This document shows positions 1 to 9,891 of a stretch of 49,838 bases of DNA, one piece after another; the first letter of the stretch is position 1, and each line of letters opens with the position of its first letter. The notes beneath the pieces are model-generated. The model worked only from the letters and a program-made list of their open reading frames with translations. It was not told where the DNA came from and did no database searches. Origin of the DNA: Nemertoderma westbladi (taxonomy: Eukaryota; Xenacoelomorpha; Nemertodermatida; Nemertodermatidae); the NCBI GenBank assembly GCA_032718475.1, contig JAUCBJ010005131.1:1-49838 (forward strand). Reading direction: 5' to 3'. The position numbers and the translations under genes are program-made.

Positions 1-236
1 TTAAATTCATAATATTTATATTGTGAATTAACAAATTCGTATTTGATATTTTGAGACCAAATAAATTATTTGGACAAATAATTTAATCGAAATTTCGATT
101 AAATTAATATATATATCTCGAAATTTTGCGAGATTTCAGCCGGAAGGCAAAAACTATATAACATATATATATAAATATATAATTATATATAATATATACA
201 TATATATATAAAAACTATAAAACTATACTTTAAACA
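1..236 (+). other. 5' leader of BEL/Pao element A, with two potential hairpins
   Basis: AT-rich untranslated sequence directly before the gag start at 237. It aligns by eye with the reverse complement of about 27448-27600, upstream of gag in element B. Shared landmarks are a TTGRGACCAA block, an AATTATTTG block and GCCGGAAGGCAAA just before gag. A long inverted repeat lies at 80-105 and a short CTCG...CGAG hairpin at about 116-134; the second is also present in B. No complete LTR is visible because the window begins here. The leader role is inferred from position and from conservation between the two copies. Confidence 0.55.
158..213. repeat. TA-rich microsatellite in the element A leader
   Basis: An imperfect run of TA and ATA units lies between the conserved leader and the gag start. 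The equivalent position in copy B (about 27450-27460) lacks it, so it appears to have expanded in A after the two copies separated. Confidence 0.6.
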
Positions 237-2525
237 ATGAGTGTCTCAGAGAAGGTGGCACCAGAGGACAGCTATGAGACGGCGGCTGGACCGCCGACTG
301 ACGACAGTGTCAACATAACTGTTGACGACAATGCTGACTATGATGATGCAGGGGGTGACACTGATGTAAGTGAACAGGAGGATGTTACAGTAACTAGTGA
401 AGAAGACCAAGGTAAGGTAATATTAATAGGGTCCACTACTACTACTGTAAGGAAGGATCATACAACAGCCCAACCCGAGGTGAGTGATAAGGGGTAGAGT
501 TAGCTGGAGTGAGAGCCCAAAGTCCGGTGTCCAGACCTGTGGGTATGGTCAGTGCCGTGGTCCCAGTGGCAGTGAGGAGCACCCGGAGTTCCCATAATAA
601 TCCCTCAAGTCCACCGAGTGTAAGTCAGGTAAGCGTGAGAGAGCAAGACATCGCGCTAAAGAAGAAACTCCGCGCACATGTCGGACATATAACCCGGATG
701 ACGGACAAGGTAAGAAGGATGCTAGCCGACTCTGGTAGCATCGGACGAGAAAGTTTAGTAGAACTTAGAAAGGGCTACAACTCAGCACTGTTCAAGCAGA
801 CAGAGGAGCTAGCAGTTCTAGCAAAAAGGGCAGTGGACTCCCGGTTGAATGACATAGCGACGCGGGTATATGATAAGGCTTTAGCAATCTTATTGGAGCA
901 CCACACATTTGTCGGAGCGATTCCGACGTGTTAGGACAGAGAACTGGTTACTATGGGATTCGCAAGCCCAGGCGAATCAAGTCAGTGATGTGAAATTAGA
1001 TCTAGTGGAACTGGAGGAGATTCAGGACAAGGAAGAGCGCAGATACCAGAGAGAAGTCACAAATTGGTTGATACAGAGTGGAGTAGTAGTACCGGGTGAG
1101 GTGCTGCCGACGACGGGGAATATCGAGCGGAGGCCGCTAACTCCGCCTGACGATGCATCCAGAAACAGTGGAGAATCACAGGTTAGTCATGCACGAGGAA
1201 ATGTCATATGCGCTAGATCCATTGTTTCTCACAACTCAGCAGAAGAAAGGAGAAGCCGATTAGACGAACAACAAAAGGAATTTTTTCCTGCGGCGGAGGC
1301 AAGGAATGAAGCCGAATGAGAAAAGGAGTGCCGCTGCAGAGTGGATGCGAACCGGTGAGAGTTGGAGGACATAAATAAGCGCGAGCAACTCGAACATGAA
1401 GCAAAGGAATGCGAACGCCACCTCGAATGCAACCGTAAAGAACATGAACTTCAACTCGAAGGCGAAGCAAAGGAACGCCAACTCGAACGCAAAGCAAATG
1501 AACGCAAATTTCAACTCAAAAACGAGCGCAAAGAACATGAATTTCAACTCGAATGCGAACGTAAGGAACGCGAACTCGAGATTGAGAGAGAGAGACGATT
1601 ATTATATGAAGAGAAGGCACGATTGGAGGAAGAAAGCGCAGCTAGAATTGCAAGGGAGGCAGAACAGCGAACGCTAGATCAATTAGAAAGCGCACATTTG
1701 GATTTAGAGAGTGAAGAATGAACAAGGAAGGCAAATGAAATTGCCGAAAGGGGGATGCAAATGATCGAAGAATGTGGGGCGAGTGTAGGTACCGAGTTGC
1801 AAGACCTTTTTGCACAACAGAAGGCTGAACAAGAGGCGAGATCTCCAGTTAAAAGGGAGTCGCCGTTGACAAGAACTCCTATACCCGGTCCGACAATTAC
1901 GAGTACTCAGATTGCGAAACCATTTTCTGCATATCGCACACCAGTTGGTATCAGCGCCTCACCAATCGAACAACATCCGCACCTCCAAGAGGGCGCTCCA
2001 TGAGTAAACTATTATCACGACTCAGGCGAGTTTATAGAAGAAACTCCTAGAGGACGAACATCGGGCGAACCAAACCCGCGGGTTTGGAATACACCAATGG
2101 ACTGTCGACCCAGTTCGATGGAAAATTTCCGGGTTAAACCGGAAGAAGGATCATATGAAAGGCAAAGGCTTACCCAAATAGAGCCATCAGCTCAGTGGAA
2201 ACCTAGCCAGGAATTTATTATGAGGGATGAGTTATATGCCAGTTTAGCGCAAGCTATATCGCTGCACATCCAACCTATAACGGATATGCTTAGCAACATA
2301 CAGCTAAGAATAGCAGCCCAGGTAAGGACAAATGCTAATCCCAGCAGCCAAGAACAAGGAGAAGCCCAGTCTAATGCACGAGTACGCATGTCAGAGGCAA
2401 CAATACCACAAAGACCACAGGTAAGAACACCCATCCCTATGATCCGTAATCCTGATTTCTTGCACTCTGACGAGAGATTTATAGAAGAAGTTTGGGTTAG
2501 AGCCTCAGCGTGTAAACCAATATGA
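237..2525 (+). pseudogene. BEL/Pao element A: gag N-terminal and coiled-coil region, frameshifted
   Basis: The frame opens at ATG 237 with an acidic, Thr/Ser-rich N-terminus beginning MSVSEK. The same start occurs in the minus-strand copy B at 27447. Coding sequence then passes through several frames (237-497, 509-925, 909-1319, 1362-1721, 1755-2003, 2097-2525). A basic helical segment lies near 640-900, and a long Glu/Arg/Lys-rich coiled coil at 1360-1720. A proline-rich linker carrying NPRVW is encoded at about 2070-2090. In BEL/Pao elements this part precedes the DUF1759 gag domain and builds the particle. Every frame change has an aligned counterpart in B, so this is decay of one long gag and not separate genes. 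I infer it is non-functional. Confidence 0.75.
1380..1600 (+). repeat. Degenerate coding repeat for a charged coiled coil
   Basis: Short units of roughly 21 to 24 bases, built around AACTCGAA and GAACGC, encode repeated ERE/LQLE/KERE heptads. The homologous stretch in copy B (26030-26330, minus strand) is repeated even more regularly. Unit number differs between the copies, as expected of replication slippage within a coiled-coil coding region. Confidence 0.6.
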
Positions 2526-3097
2526 GCGCCGACTCGAGCAATGAAGAGGAAGATTTGAGGCGTCAGAAGTCTGAAAACCGGAAGGAAAGAAGGACTAACA
2601 TGGAGCAGGAAAGTATGAACCCTCGGGAAGGGAGCAGACTCAACAACCCTGCAGAGTTGACCAACTTGTTGACCCGGAATGACGCCACCCTTAGAAACAT
2701 AGGTAAGTTTGCTGCCAGGCAGGGACTGCCGGCGCAACAACCTCAGAAGTTTATGGGCAACTACAAACATTGTAGGACGTTTAAGACTTATGTCGATGAG
2801 CAATTGACCAACAGCACATTTACTCCCAATGAAAAATTCAACTACCTACTACAAATGCTCCGTCGTGAACTGAGAGCCATTGCCGATAACTTCATCGGCA
2901 ATGAAAGAGCATTTGAACTAGCTATGAAGACACTTAGCAACATTTACGGAAATAAGATCAAAATGGTGCAGCCAATAGTGGAAGATTTGGGTAAGGGCGG
3001 AAAAATTACGACTCCGTTAGGGCTGTTGAATTTATCATCAGCTCAATTTATCATCGGCCACGTCCAAAATATTCAGCGTAATACTGGTGAAACTTAA
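2522..3097 (+). pseudogene. BEL/Pao element A: DUF1759-type gag domain
   Basis: A 191-codon frame follows the coiled-coil region. Its second half has the DUF1759 pattern of BEL/Pao gag: a hydrophobic patch containing KFMGNYKHCRTFKTYVDE, then EKFNYLLQMLR, then an IADNFIG segment and a YGNK motif near codon 145. The pattern matches the captured gag at 6809-7153 (EKFNYLYQQLRGQLK, STFIGD) and the D gag at 17668-19110. The protein stops early at 3097. The zinc-knuckle segment that should follow is missing, although copy B has it at about 25130-25240. The domain call rests on recognised motifs and I consider it firm; the truncation is seen directly. Confidence 0.8.
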
Positions 3098-3102
3098 TGG
3101 AG

Positions 3103-3834
3103 TCAAAGGGTCGAAGAGAATATATGTGATGTTGGACACCGCGTCCAAATTATCATATATAGACGAGGGCCATTTCTAGCTTCCAGGATGCTGAGGAAAT
3201 CAGGATAGAGTTAAAATCCATGCACGGGGTAGGAGATGTCAAGGGACATACAATTTCTGTCGAACTAGACTCCCTACTTCCGAGAGAAGAGCACACTCAC
3301 CAGGAAAGGAGAGCATTGCCGCTGGATGGACTTAAGTGTCTGGCTATGAAAGTGTTCAGAATGCAGTTAGGTAAAGTGCCACCGATGAGTCCCATAGCAC
3401 AGGAGTATTTTGATGAACTCAAAATACCAAGACACCAGGTAGGTGATAGAAATGTGTCCATGTTGATTGGAGCGGAACAGCTGATCATGCAGCAAATATG
3501 GGAAACAAGACCAGTTGAGCCGTATATAAATGGGCCACAAGCCCATAGGACCATATTAGGTTGGTATACACGCGTACCTATTTCAAATGAGTTTCTAGGT
3601 GGCGATAAGCCAACGGATGGACATGACGACTCGCAGCCTACACCACAACCTTCGTTAGTAGAACCATCAGACATTGACGAATTTAGGAGAGCCTGTATTG
3701 ATCACTATAGCGACTTTAGCGAGTCAGAGGAGGAGTTGAGTCCGATAATGCTAGACTATCGGAACCACTCTATAATGACCGAACAGATTGTGAACCCGAG
3801 GATTACTGCCATCAGATGCCACTTATTTGAGTAA
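3103..3834 (+). pseudogene. BEL/Pao element A: aspartic protease region (DUF1758-like)
   Basis: Just after the gag stop, another frame gives an aspartic-protease active-site segment, VMLDTASKLSYID, near 3127-3165. The frame from 3220 to 3834 continues the protease fold with MHGVGDVKGH, LIGAEQL and TILGWYTRVP. The same series is found in copy B at 24326-25246, where the active site also reads LDTAS. Retroviral-type proteases cut the polyprotein during particle maturation. At least one frameshift, near 3165-3220, separates the active site from the rest, so this copy should be inactive. Confidence 0.75.
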
Positions 3835-4761
3835 CGTTTTGACATATACCAATATAGTGGAGGGTCAGGTGGCGAAATATCGAGACCTCGACATTTCCAA
3901 TTCAGCGAAGAGGAGTTACAAAAGGAATTGATACACCAAGACCTTGAGGCAGGAGCTAGAACCGTTGAATGGTTGGACAAAGATGCGATGATACCCGGTG
4001 GCTACGTCTTAACCATGTCTACATATGAGAAATGATCTCTGGAAATGATGGAAGATACAATACGCCTGTTACCGACAGGACACTTTGAGGTTGGAATGTT
4101 GTGGCGTCGGCAATCCACTAAGTTGGAAAATAATTGCAACCTAGCTTTGAAAAGATTAACTGGAGTAAGAGCGCGGTTGTTGAAGAATCAGGATATTAGG
4201 GAGAAATATTGCGCCCAAATTAACAACTATCTAACTAAGGGATTTGCCGGGAAGGTAGAGAACCCCGACATTGTGATGGATCAGACTTATTACCTCCCAC
4301 TTCCATTATGTAACCCACCCCGATAAACCAAACAAAGTTCGAGAGGTTAATGACTGCGCAGCAGTCTATAGAGGTATGTCCCTAAACTCTGAACTAATGG
4401 ATGGTCCCAATCTCAATAACTACTTAATAGGGATGCTGTTACGCTTTAGACAGCGCCGATTTGCCTTTGCTTGCGACATCGAGGCGATGTTCCACCAGGT
4501 GAGAGCCTGTAAGGCGGACCAAGATAGTCTCAGATTTCCCTGGTACGAGAATGAAGACCTATCAGGCCCAGTGGTTATGTACCAGATGTCTGTCAGAATA
4601 TTCAGCACCCGCGACAGTCCAAACGGCATGCTGTATGTCTTAAAGAAAATGGCGACAGCCCAGATTGGAAACGAACTGGTAGACATAATCGAGTCCATCT
4701 TGAGGAACTTTTATATGGACGACGGATTAGTGTCAAGGACACAGCGGAACAAGCCATAGAT
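3835..4761 (+). pseudogene. BEL/Pao element A: reverse transcriptase, frameshifted
   Basis: The linker before RT runs to about 4040. The frame 4045-4326 contains the family's LPTGHFEVGMLW and a YYLP motif, the usual start of the conserved RT core. The next frame, 4376-4759, carries the first catalytic block (ACDIEAMFHQVRA, with the metal-binding Asp) and the second (FYMDDGL, the YxDD box). The segment between them, normally a GATSSPF-like motif, is badly degraded here. Frameshifts lie near 4290-4325 and between 4590 and 4650. RT copies the element's RNA into DNA; this copy cannot make a full enzyme. Confidence 0.8.
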
Positions 4762-5950
4762 GTGGCTCACAATCTACAGGAGTGTTTGGCTATGGGAGGG
4801 TTCCCACTGACCAAGTTTACCACTAATTCGGAGGAATTATTAGAGTTGTTCCTGGTGAAAGATCGTGGGAGCAGAGACATCGAGTTGGGTGTAGAACCCA
4901 TCCCTATGGTGCGAGTACTGGGACTCAAATGGAATCCGAACATGGATAAATTCCAGGTGAGGGTGAGATTTGAGCCCAGTAGCCCCGACAAAACCTTGAC
5001 TAAAAAAATCTGCTGGTCGAGCATGAGCAGACTATTTGACCCGATAATATTTATCAGTCCGGTAATATTACAGGCGCGAATATGTATGAGGAAAATCTGG
5101 CTGTCTGACTTAGACTGGGATGAGCCAATATCCCCAATACATGCGAAGCAGTGGAGAGAGTTGCATCTATTGAAAAATATAGATGTACCCCGCTCCTACT
5201 TTCCGAATTCCTATTTCCAGCTGCTTTAGAACTGCACCTGTTTAGTGATGCAAGAGACACCGGCTTTGGTATGGTCACCTACCTTCACCGAGAGGTAAGT
5301 CAGGATAAGTTTGAGACGGTCTTTGCGACTTCTAGATCAAAGACAATGCCGGTCAAATACATGAATGTCCCTCATGCAGAGTTGCAGGCAGCAGTAGTAT
5401 CAGTCGAGGTAAGTAAATAAATAAGGGATGAACTAGACACGATCTTGACATTATTTTATTGGACGGATGCATCTTTGGTGCTAGTGTACAGTATATTCTA
5501 GCTGACAATATTGCACTAAAGACATTTGTAGCCAACAGACATGCCCAGATCGTTGACTTTTCGACGAAGGAGCAATGGAGACATTGTCCAGGAGTGTTAA
5601 ACCCCGCCGACATAACTTCGAGAGGTGCCATGCCAGCAGAATTCTGTCATGAAGAATCCCAGGAGTTTTGGTTACATGGACCGGATTTTCTAACGAGGAC
5701 GCAGGAGCATTGGCGAGAGATGCTGAAGATTATTACCAATCTGATGCTGATAGACGCGAAGGTCAAGTTGGATAAGGTTTCCAAGTCTAAGTCGAAGGCC
5801 AGTCTAGAATCACTGGAGCGGCCTGAAGAATCACTGGAGCGGCCAGAAGAATCACTGGAGCGGCCTGAAGAATCATTGGATGGAGCGGCCCAGAGACTTG
5901 TCGGACCAAGAGACATGTGTGACTACAAGGTCCGGAAGGGTAAGTTATGA
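4762..5950 (+). pseudogene. BEL/Pao element A: RT connection and RNase H region
   Basis: The frame 4762-5229 begins with a MGGFPLTKFTTNS segment and continues to MSRLFDPI, which corresponds to the YDPLG motif of intact relatives such as element G. The frame around 5225-5420 holds the first RNase H block, LFSDARDTGFG, with HAELQAAVVS after it. The frame 5459-5950 holds WRHCPGVLNPADITSRG, the C-terminal RNase H signature. At least two frame changes interrupt it. The part before NPAD is compressed relative to element G, because the MDSMVVLGWL-like block is damaged. Pfam describes much of this region as the Pao peptidase A17 family. Confidence 0.75.
5807..5880 (+). repeat. 21-bp minisatellite in the pol coding region
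   Basis: About 3.5 tandem copies of a 21-base unit (GAATCACTGGAGCGGCCTGA plus one base) encode ESLERPE repeats after the NPAD motif. Copies differ by only one or two bases, which suggests recent slippage. The frame is kept. Confidence 0.85.
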
Positions 5951-6289
5951 CATAATTCGGTTTTCAAATATGCGGGTTTGGATTCGAAGATTCCGTTAGC
6001 GAGCATGCAACCATCACCAGCACTAGAGCCACATAGTATTTATGACAAATTGCTAAAATCGTCCGCCTCTTGGTTGACAATGGAAGAACCGCATGGTTGG
6101 GCTGATATGTTTCGTTCCTTTGTTTAAACTATACGAAGCATTTAGGAGATCAAATGAGCACTAACAGTGAGCGAATTCGGAAGTTAAAAGAACCTCTGAC
6201 AAAGGATGAGATTGATCAAGCAGAATTAAAACATTTGAGATATTATCAAATGTGTGCCTTCTCAAAAGAATTCAATCTATTATTGGCTC
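5951..6289 (+). pseudogene. BEL/Pao element A: linker before integrase, left of an insertion
   Basis: Degenerate coding sequence between RNase H and integrase. It ends with a segment giving FSKEFN and LLLAQ, which BEL/Pao pols have shortly before the integrase zinc-binding domain. The frame runs straight into the 10-bp duplication at 6290 and resumes after the insertion at 9061 in the same relative frame. This is strong internal evidence that the intervening DNA was inserted later. Stop codons are already present. Confidence 0.6.
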
Positions 6290-6299
6290 AATGATCAGT
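6290..6299. repeat. Left 10-bp target-site duplication
   Basis: AATGATCAGT immediately precedes the element terminus AGGGTGTTAC and recurs exactly at 9051-9060 after the opposite terminus. Confidence 0.85.
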
Positions 6300-6728
6300 A
6301 GGGTGTTACAAAAATCACTTTTTTGCCCCAATTGCTTGGAAACTTCGACATGTTTTGCCATTTTAATGTAGAAGTACAATGCAAAAAACCGTTTTGAAAA
6401 ATATTTAGTGGAAGAGGTGTCACACGAGTCACAAAATCTGAGAAATTTAACAAAATATAGCAGTTTTAATTTACCGATAAATCTAGCGAGAGATGATTGC
6501 AATGATCTGAAACTCATGTTATGTAATGCATTTATCATGGGCTTTCCAATAACGTTTTTGGCATTGTGAAATTGACAAGATCAGATGTGTCACATTGAGT
6601 TTGAAAAATTGAATTTTTTTAAAAAATATAAGAAATTTAACAAAATATAGCAGTTTTAATTTACCGATAAATCTAGCGATAGATGATTGCAATGATCTGA
6701 AACTCATGTTATGTAATGCATTTATCAT
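6300..6728 (+). repeat. Left terminal inverted repeat of the Mutator-like element
   Basis: It matches the reverse complement of 8622-9050 with only scattered substitutions. Internally it holds a ~190-bp tandem unit: GGGCTTTCCAATAACG recurs at 6539 and 6729, and a third partial unit extends to about 6797 outside the matched arm. Confidence 0.85.
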
Positions 6729-6808
6729 GGGCTTTCCAATAACGTTTTTGGCAATGTGAAATTGACAAGATCAGATGTGTCACATTGAGTTTGAAAACTT
6801 AACTAATT

Positions 6809-8220
6809 CTATATGGGAATGTGCTGGTCCCCCTGAGTTAGTTCAACTATTACTGACCTGGCCATCTTTACATTGCCGCGATACACAGTAACTAACCTGT
6901 CATAAGCCCCCTCAGAGGCATTGTCATCACCTATAAACGTACTTACCAATTCCTTCAGTTGACCTCTCAACTGTTGGTATAAGTAGTTGAATTTCTCAGT
7001 CGGTGAGAAATCCTGTTGAGCGACATTAGTCTTGATATAGTTGATGAAGGTTCTCCAATGTTTAGATAAACCAGTGAAGTGCGGAGGATGTAATGGTGGA
7101 AGACTGTGTCTCGGACTGAACTTAGAAAACTCCACTGTGATTGAGTTGACCATAGTATTGTCTTCCCTTCCTACCCGTTGATGGACATAAGTTGGAATCG
7201 GTTCAACTGATGAGTAGGATAACTTACCTGTGGACGAGTACGCGAATTCGTCCCGTGATAGGTTACCTTCTCACTGACTGGTGATCTATAGTCAGTCTCA
7301 AACTCTGAGTCTGCCTGAATATTTATAACTGGGCATTCGTGGTTTAAACTTGGGATGGTCTTCAGGACGTTGGTACTGTTGTTCCTGTACTCTAAGCTTT
7401 TCATTCTCATGTTGATCTCGTTCTACATTGTCATTGACCTCAGGGATATTACACCTAACATGGTCGAACTCCTTATCCACCTGAACTTTGACGTACTGAA
7501 TTCTTTGCTGCACTTCTTGCACAACACCACATACAGTTTGAACTTGTCCCTGCACCTGATGGACTTGTGACTGAATATGTTGGACTTTACCTTTTTCTAT
7601 GGATGACTTCATCCCACACCTCCTTATTACCTTCCCTAATTGCTAAATTTAATTGATACATATGGATGTTGGGTTTACCTGGAGTAGGACTTGGATTAAA
7701 CCGCTCACTGTCTCGAGCTCCATCCCACTCGGCTTGATCACCTTCGTTAATCACAAATCTTTATCGAGACTCTACTTGAGGTCGTATGGGATTCAAGACA
7801 AAGAGTGTTACCTGAGGTGTGGTTGGTTCTAATTGGTGTCTAGGTTCGGGCTCATGGCAACCTCCGGGGTGACTTACCTGGTTTCCAGGAGTCCCTGCAT
7901 CCACTGGGTCCACCCAATCCTTGGCAACCAGTCTATAGATTTATTGCGCATAATGTTGATGTGCTTCTATGGTGTCGGCTCCATGTATCTCGTTGAAGCG
8001 CACAATCGATGGTTCAGGCTGCTGATTAGTTCTTGAGCTCGAGTTCTTGAGCAGTCCGTTGCTGTCGATCCTCCAATTCATAGGCCTTCTGTTGCGGTTT
8101 GGCCGCAGCCAACTGTCTTTGTTGTTCTAGAATTAATGCCTCCTTGCGTTGTTCCATCTCGAGTTTCTTCCTGGTGATGTCGCGTTGATGAGCCAAATGT
8201 TTGTTCTCTTCATTGTCTGC
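6809..8220 (-). pseudogene. Captured BEL/Pao gag fragment inside the Mutator-like element
   Basis: Read on the minus strand, the right part (8220 to about 8050) encodes a charged coiled coil. The frame 7612-7298 is a Gln/Val-rich coiled coil (QVHQVQGQVQTV), and 7153-6809 encodes a DUF1759-type gag domain with EKFNYLYQQLRGQLK and STFIGD. The order of coiled coil then DUF1759 is that of BEL/Pao gag. The sequence differs clearly from elements A/B and D, so it comes from another lineage. Protease and pol are absent. The fragment is cut cleanly by the left inverted-repeat region. Frameshifts and stops make it non-functional. Confidence 0.7.
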
Positions 8221-8621
8221 TCACATTGAGTCGGGCTTACCGACTGCCTTCCAGCCTACCGACTTTAGCAGTCTTCCGACATTGGCAGTTTTCCATCCAA
8301 AAATTGGTAGTGGCCTACCGGATCGGTTTAACTGTACGAATTTAACAAAATCACCTATTATTAAATTTGTAATTTTAAAATATATGTAATTGTGGAAATG
8401 CTGCAATTTAATATTATTGTACTGTTGTTGTTGTAGTAACACACCTTACTGCCCTACTTCAGTACTTTGTTGCATGGCCTTTATGAATGAAGCAAAACAA
8501 AAGGGTCATGGAGTAACTTAGTAGTAGATGAAGTAGTAGTAGTATAAGTACATAGTACTGGTAAGGAGAGGAACACACTCAGTTTTCATACATTTTGATC
8601 TTCAATTTTGAAATTGTAGAA
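8221..8621. other. Interior of the Mutator-like element, unrecognised
   Basis: No coding signature seen. The first 120 bases contain short repeated CTACCGACTT/TTACCGACTG words. Short GTAGTAGT and TTGTTGTTG runs lie near 8420-8550. The right inverted repeat begins at 8622. Confidence 0.4.
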
Positions 8622-9050
8622 ATGATAAATGCATTACATAACATGAGTTTCAGATCATTGCAATCATCTATCGCTAGATTTATCGGTAAATTAAAACTGC
8701 TATATTTTGTTAAATTTCTTAGATTTTTAAAAAAAATTCAATTTTTCAAACTCAATGTGACACATCTGATCTTGTCAATTTCACAATGCCAAAAACGTTA
8801 TTGGAAAGCCCATGATAAATGCATTACATAACATGAGTTTCAGATCATTGCAATCATCTATCGCTAGATTTATCGGTAAATTAAAACTGCTATATTTTGT
8901 TAAATTTCTCAGATTTTGTGACTCGTGTGACACCTCTTCCACTAAATATTTTTCAAAACGGTTTTTTGCATTGTACTTCTACATTAAAATGGCAAAACAT
9001 GTCGAAGTTTCCAAGCAATTGGGGCAAAAAAGTGATTTTTGTAACACCCT
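8622..9050 (-). repeat. Right terminal inverted repeat of the Mutator-like element
   Basis: Inverted copy of 6300-6728, carrying the same internal ~190-bp duplication. It ends in GTAACACCCT next to the second target duplication. Confidence 0.85.
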
Positions 9051-9060
9051 AATGATCAGT
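9051..9060. repeat. Right 10-bp target-site duplication
   Basis: AATGATCAGT is identical to 6290-6299. The integrase coding sequence of element A resumes directly after it. Confidence 0.85.
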
Positions 9061-9273
9061 TCTCTATAAACCCCTCAAGAAATTGAGTCCATTGATATAT
9101 AAGGGTTTGATTTGTCATAGATCAAGAATCCAGACTGTCGACATAAATTCACAGTTTAGGTTCCCAGTGATAATCCCTAGTCACCCAATAGAATTACAAA
9201 GAGCGATTCTATGGGATATACATAAGAGGTTGCATCACGTGGGAAGGTTACACTGCTTGTTAGCAGTGATACA
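9061..9273 (+). pseudogene. BEL/Pao element A: integrase zinc-binding (H2C2) region
   Basis: The frame continues from 6289 across the excised insertion. It reads PLKKLSPLIYKGLI and then FPVIIPSHPIELQ and HKRLHHVGRLH. The HxxLHH-G pattern is the His part of the integrase H2C2 zinc finger in BEL/Pao elements, as in element G at about 43770-43910. The Cys half and catalytic core do not follow in an open frame. Integrase joins the cDNA copy to the host chromosome; this remnant is inactive. Confidence 0.7.
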
Positions 9274-9644
9274 GTGATTTATTCTGTTGCAGCCAAGGAG
9301 GGCGGTAGGTACAACGTACGACGCCTTTATGGTTTGCAAGAGAGTGAACTTTCTACATTGACTACATCTTGGCACATTCACAAGAATGCTACGCTGGGTT
9401 TGCAGGACATTGATTTCGCCGTGAGGACCAGCCAGTACATAATCTTGTACTTTGGCAGCCTCATGGAGTGAATAAGCATGGTGGACAGCCCATGACTTTC
9501 TTGAGACGCATCTTAAAGGACACTGGCCTTGAATGATGCGGAGGATCTAGCAAATGTCATGGGTGATAGGGAGTTGTGGCGGCGCAATTTTGTCGACAAG
9601 CCGGCACAGCATTCTTAAAAATGCAGCTGCAATGCAGCATGCCG
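9274..9644 (+). other. Possible decayed continuation of element A integrase
   Basis: Short open stretches (for example 9274-9471) show no clear integrase core motif. The segment lies where the core should be and ends at a truncated TTAA-type repeat. It is either very decayed integrase or unrelated filler. Confidence 0.3.
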
Positions 9645-9799
9645 ATACTAGTAGTAGTGCACTACTTCTAATTTTGGTGCTGCAATATAACCACCCCAGT
9701 ACATTTTTTCGAAAATTTTTTTTTTCGGTCGGATCCAGACAAGTGATACCTACGTACAAACAAAAAATCAGACGTTTTCGTAAATATTTGTAGATTTTA

Positions 9800-9834
<35 letters not shown>

Positions 9835-9891
9835 CAATATGACCCATTCCCGGTATTTGTTCAGCATTTTATAGCCCGGTACTAATAGGGT
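9645..9891 (-). mobile_element. Truncated TTAA-type (piggyBac-like) repeat copy
   Basis: It matches the reverse complement of the left end of the full copy at 39166-39420. Shared words include TTTTGGTGCTGCAATATAACC, GTACATTTTTTCGAAAA and CAGACGTTTTCGTAAA, then a G run and GGTCAATATGACCC, and the end ATAGCCCGGTACTAATAGGG. Only about 250 bp survive. The other terminus is missing. Confidence 0.75.
9802..9833 (+). repeat. 32-base guanine run
   Basis: An uninterrupted homopolymer of G inside the truncated TTAA-type repeat, followed by TCAATATGACCC. The full copy has a C run of about 23 at the same place. Long G tracts can form quadruplexes and mutate easily in length; assembly error in length is possible. 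Confidence 0.9.

Larger units (their letters stand above)
6300..9050. mobile_element. Mutator-like (MULE-type) non-autonomous element carrying a captured gag fragment
   Basis: A 2751-bp element has termini AGGGTGTTAC...GTAACACCCT, nearly identical 429-bp inverted repeats and an exact 10-bp target duplication. Long terminal inverted repeats with 8 to 11 bp duplications are typical of the Mutator superfamily, so I assign it there provisionally. No transposase is visible. The interior holds a BEL/Pao gag fragment on the minus strand (6809-8220). It interrupts the integrase of element A, and removing it with one duplication copy brings the coding frame back into register. A foldback element of another superfamily with a similar duplication length is the alternative. 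Confidence 0.75.

Noticed and set aside
1213-1547. Minus-strand open frames rich in Phe, Leu and Ala opposite the A gag coiled coil
   Set aside because: They are antisense shadows of a low-complexity coding repeat; composition follows from the GAACTC-type repeats on the + strand.
8595-9069. Two similar frames starting MINALHNMSFRSLQ as a gene pair
   Set aside because: They lie within the tandem-duplicated inverted repeats and also occur inverted at the left end, so they are repeat sequence read as protein.
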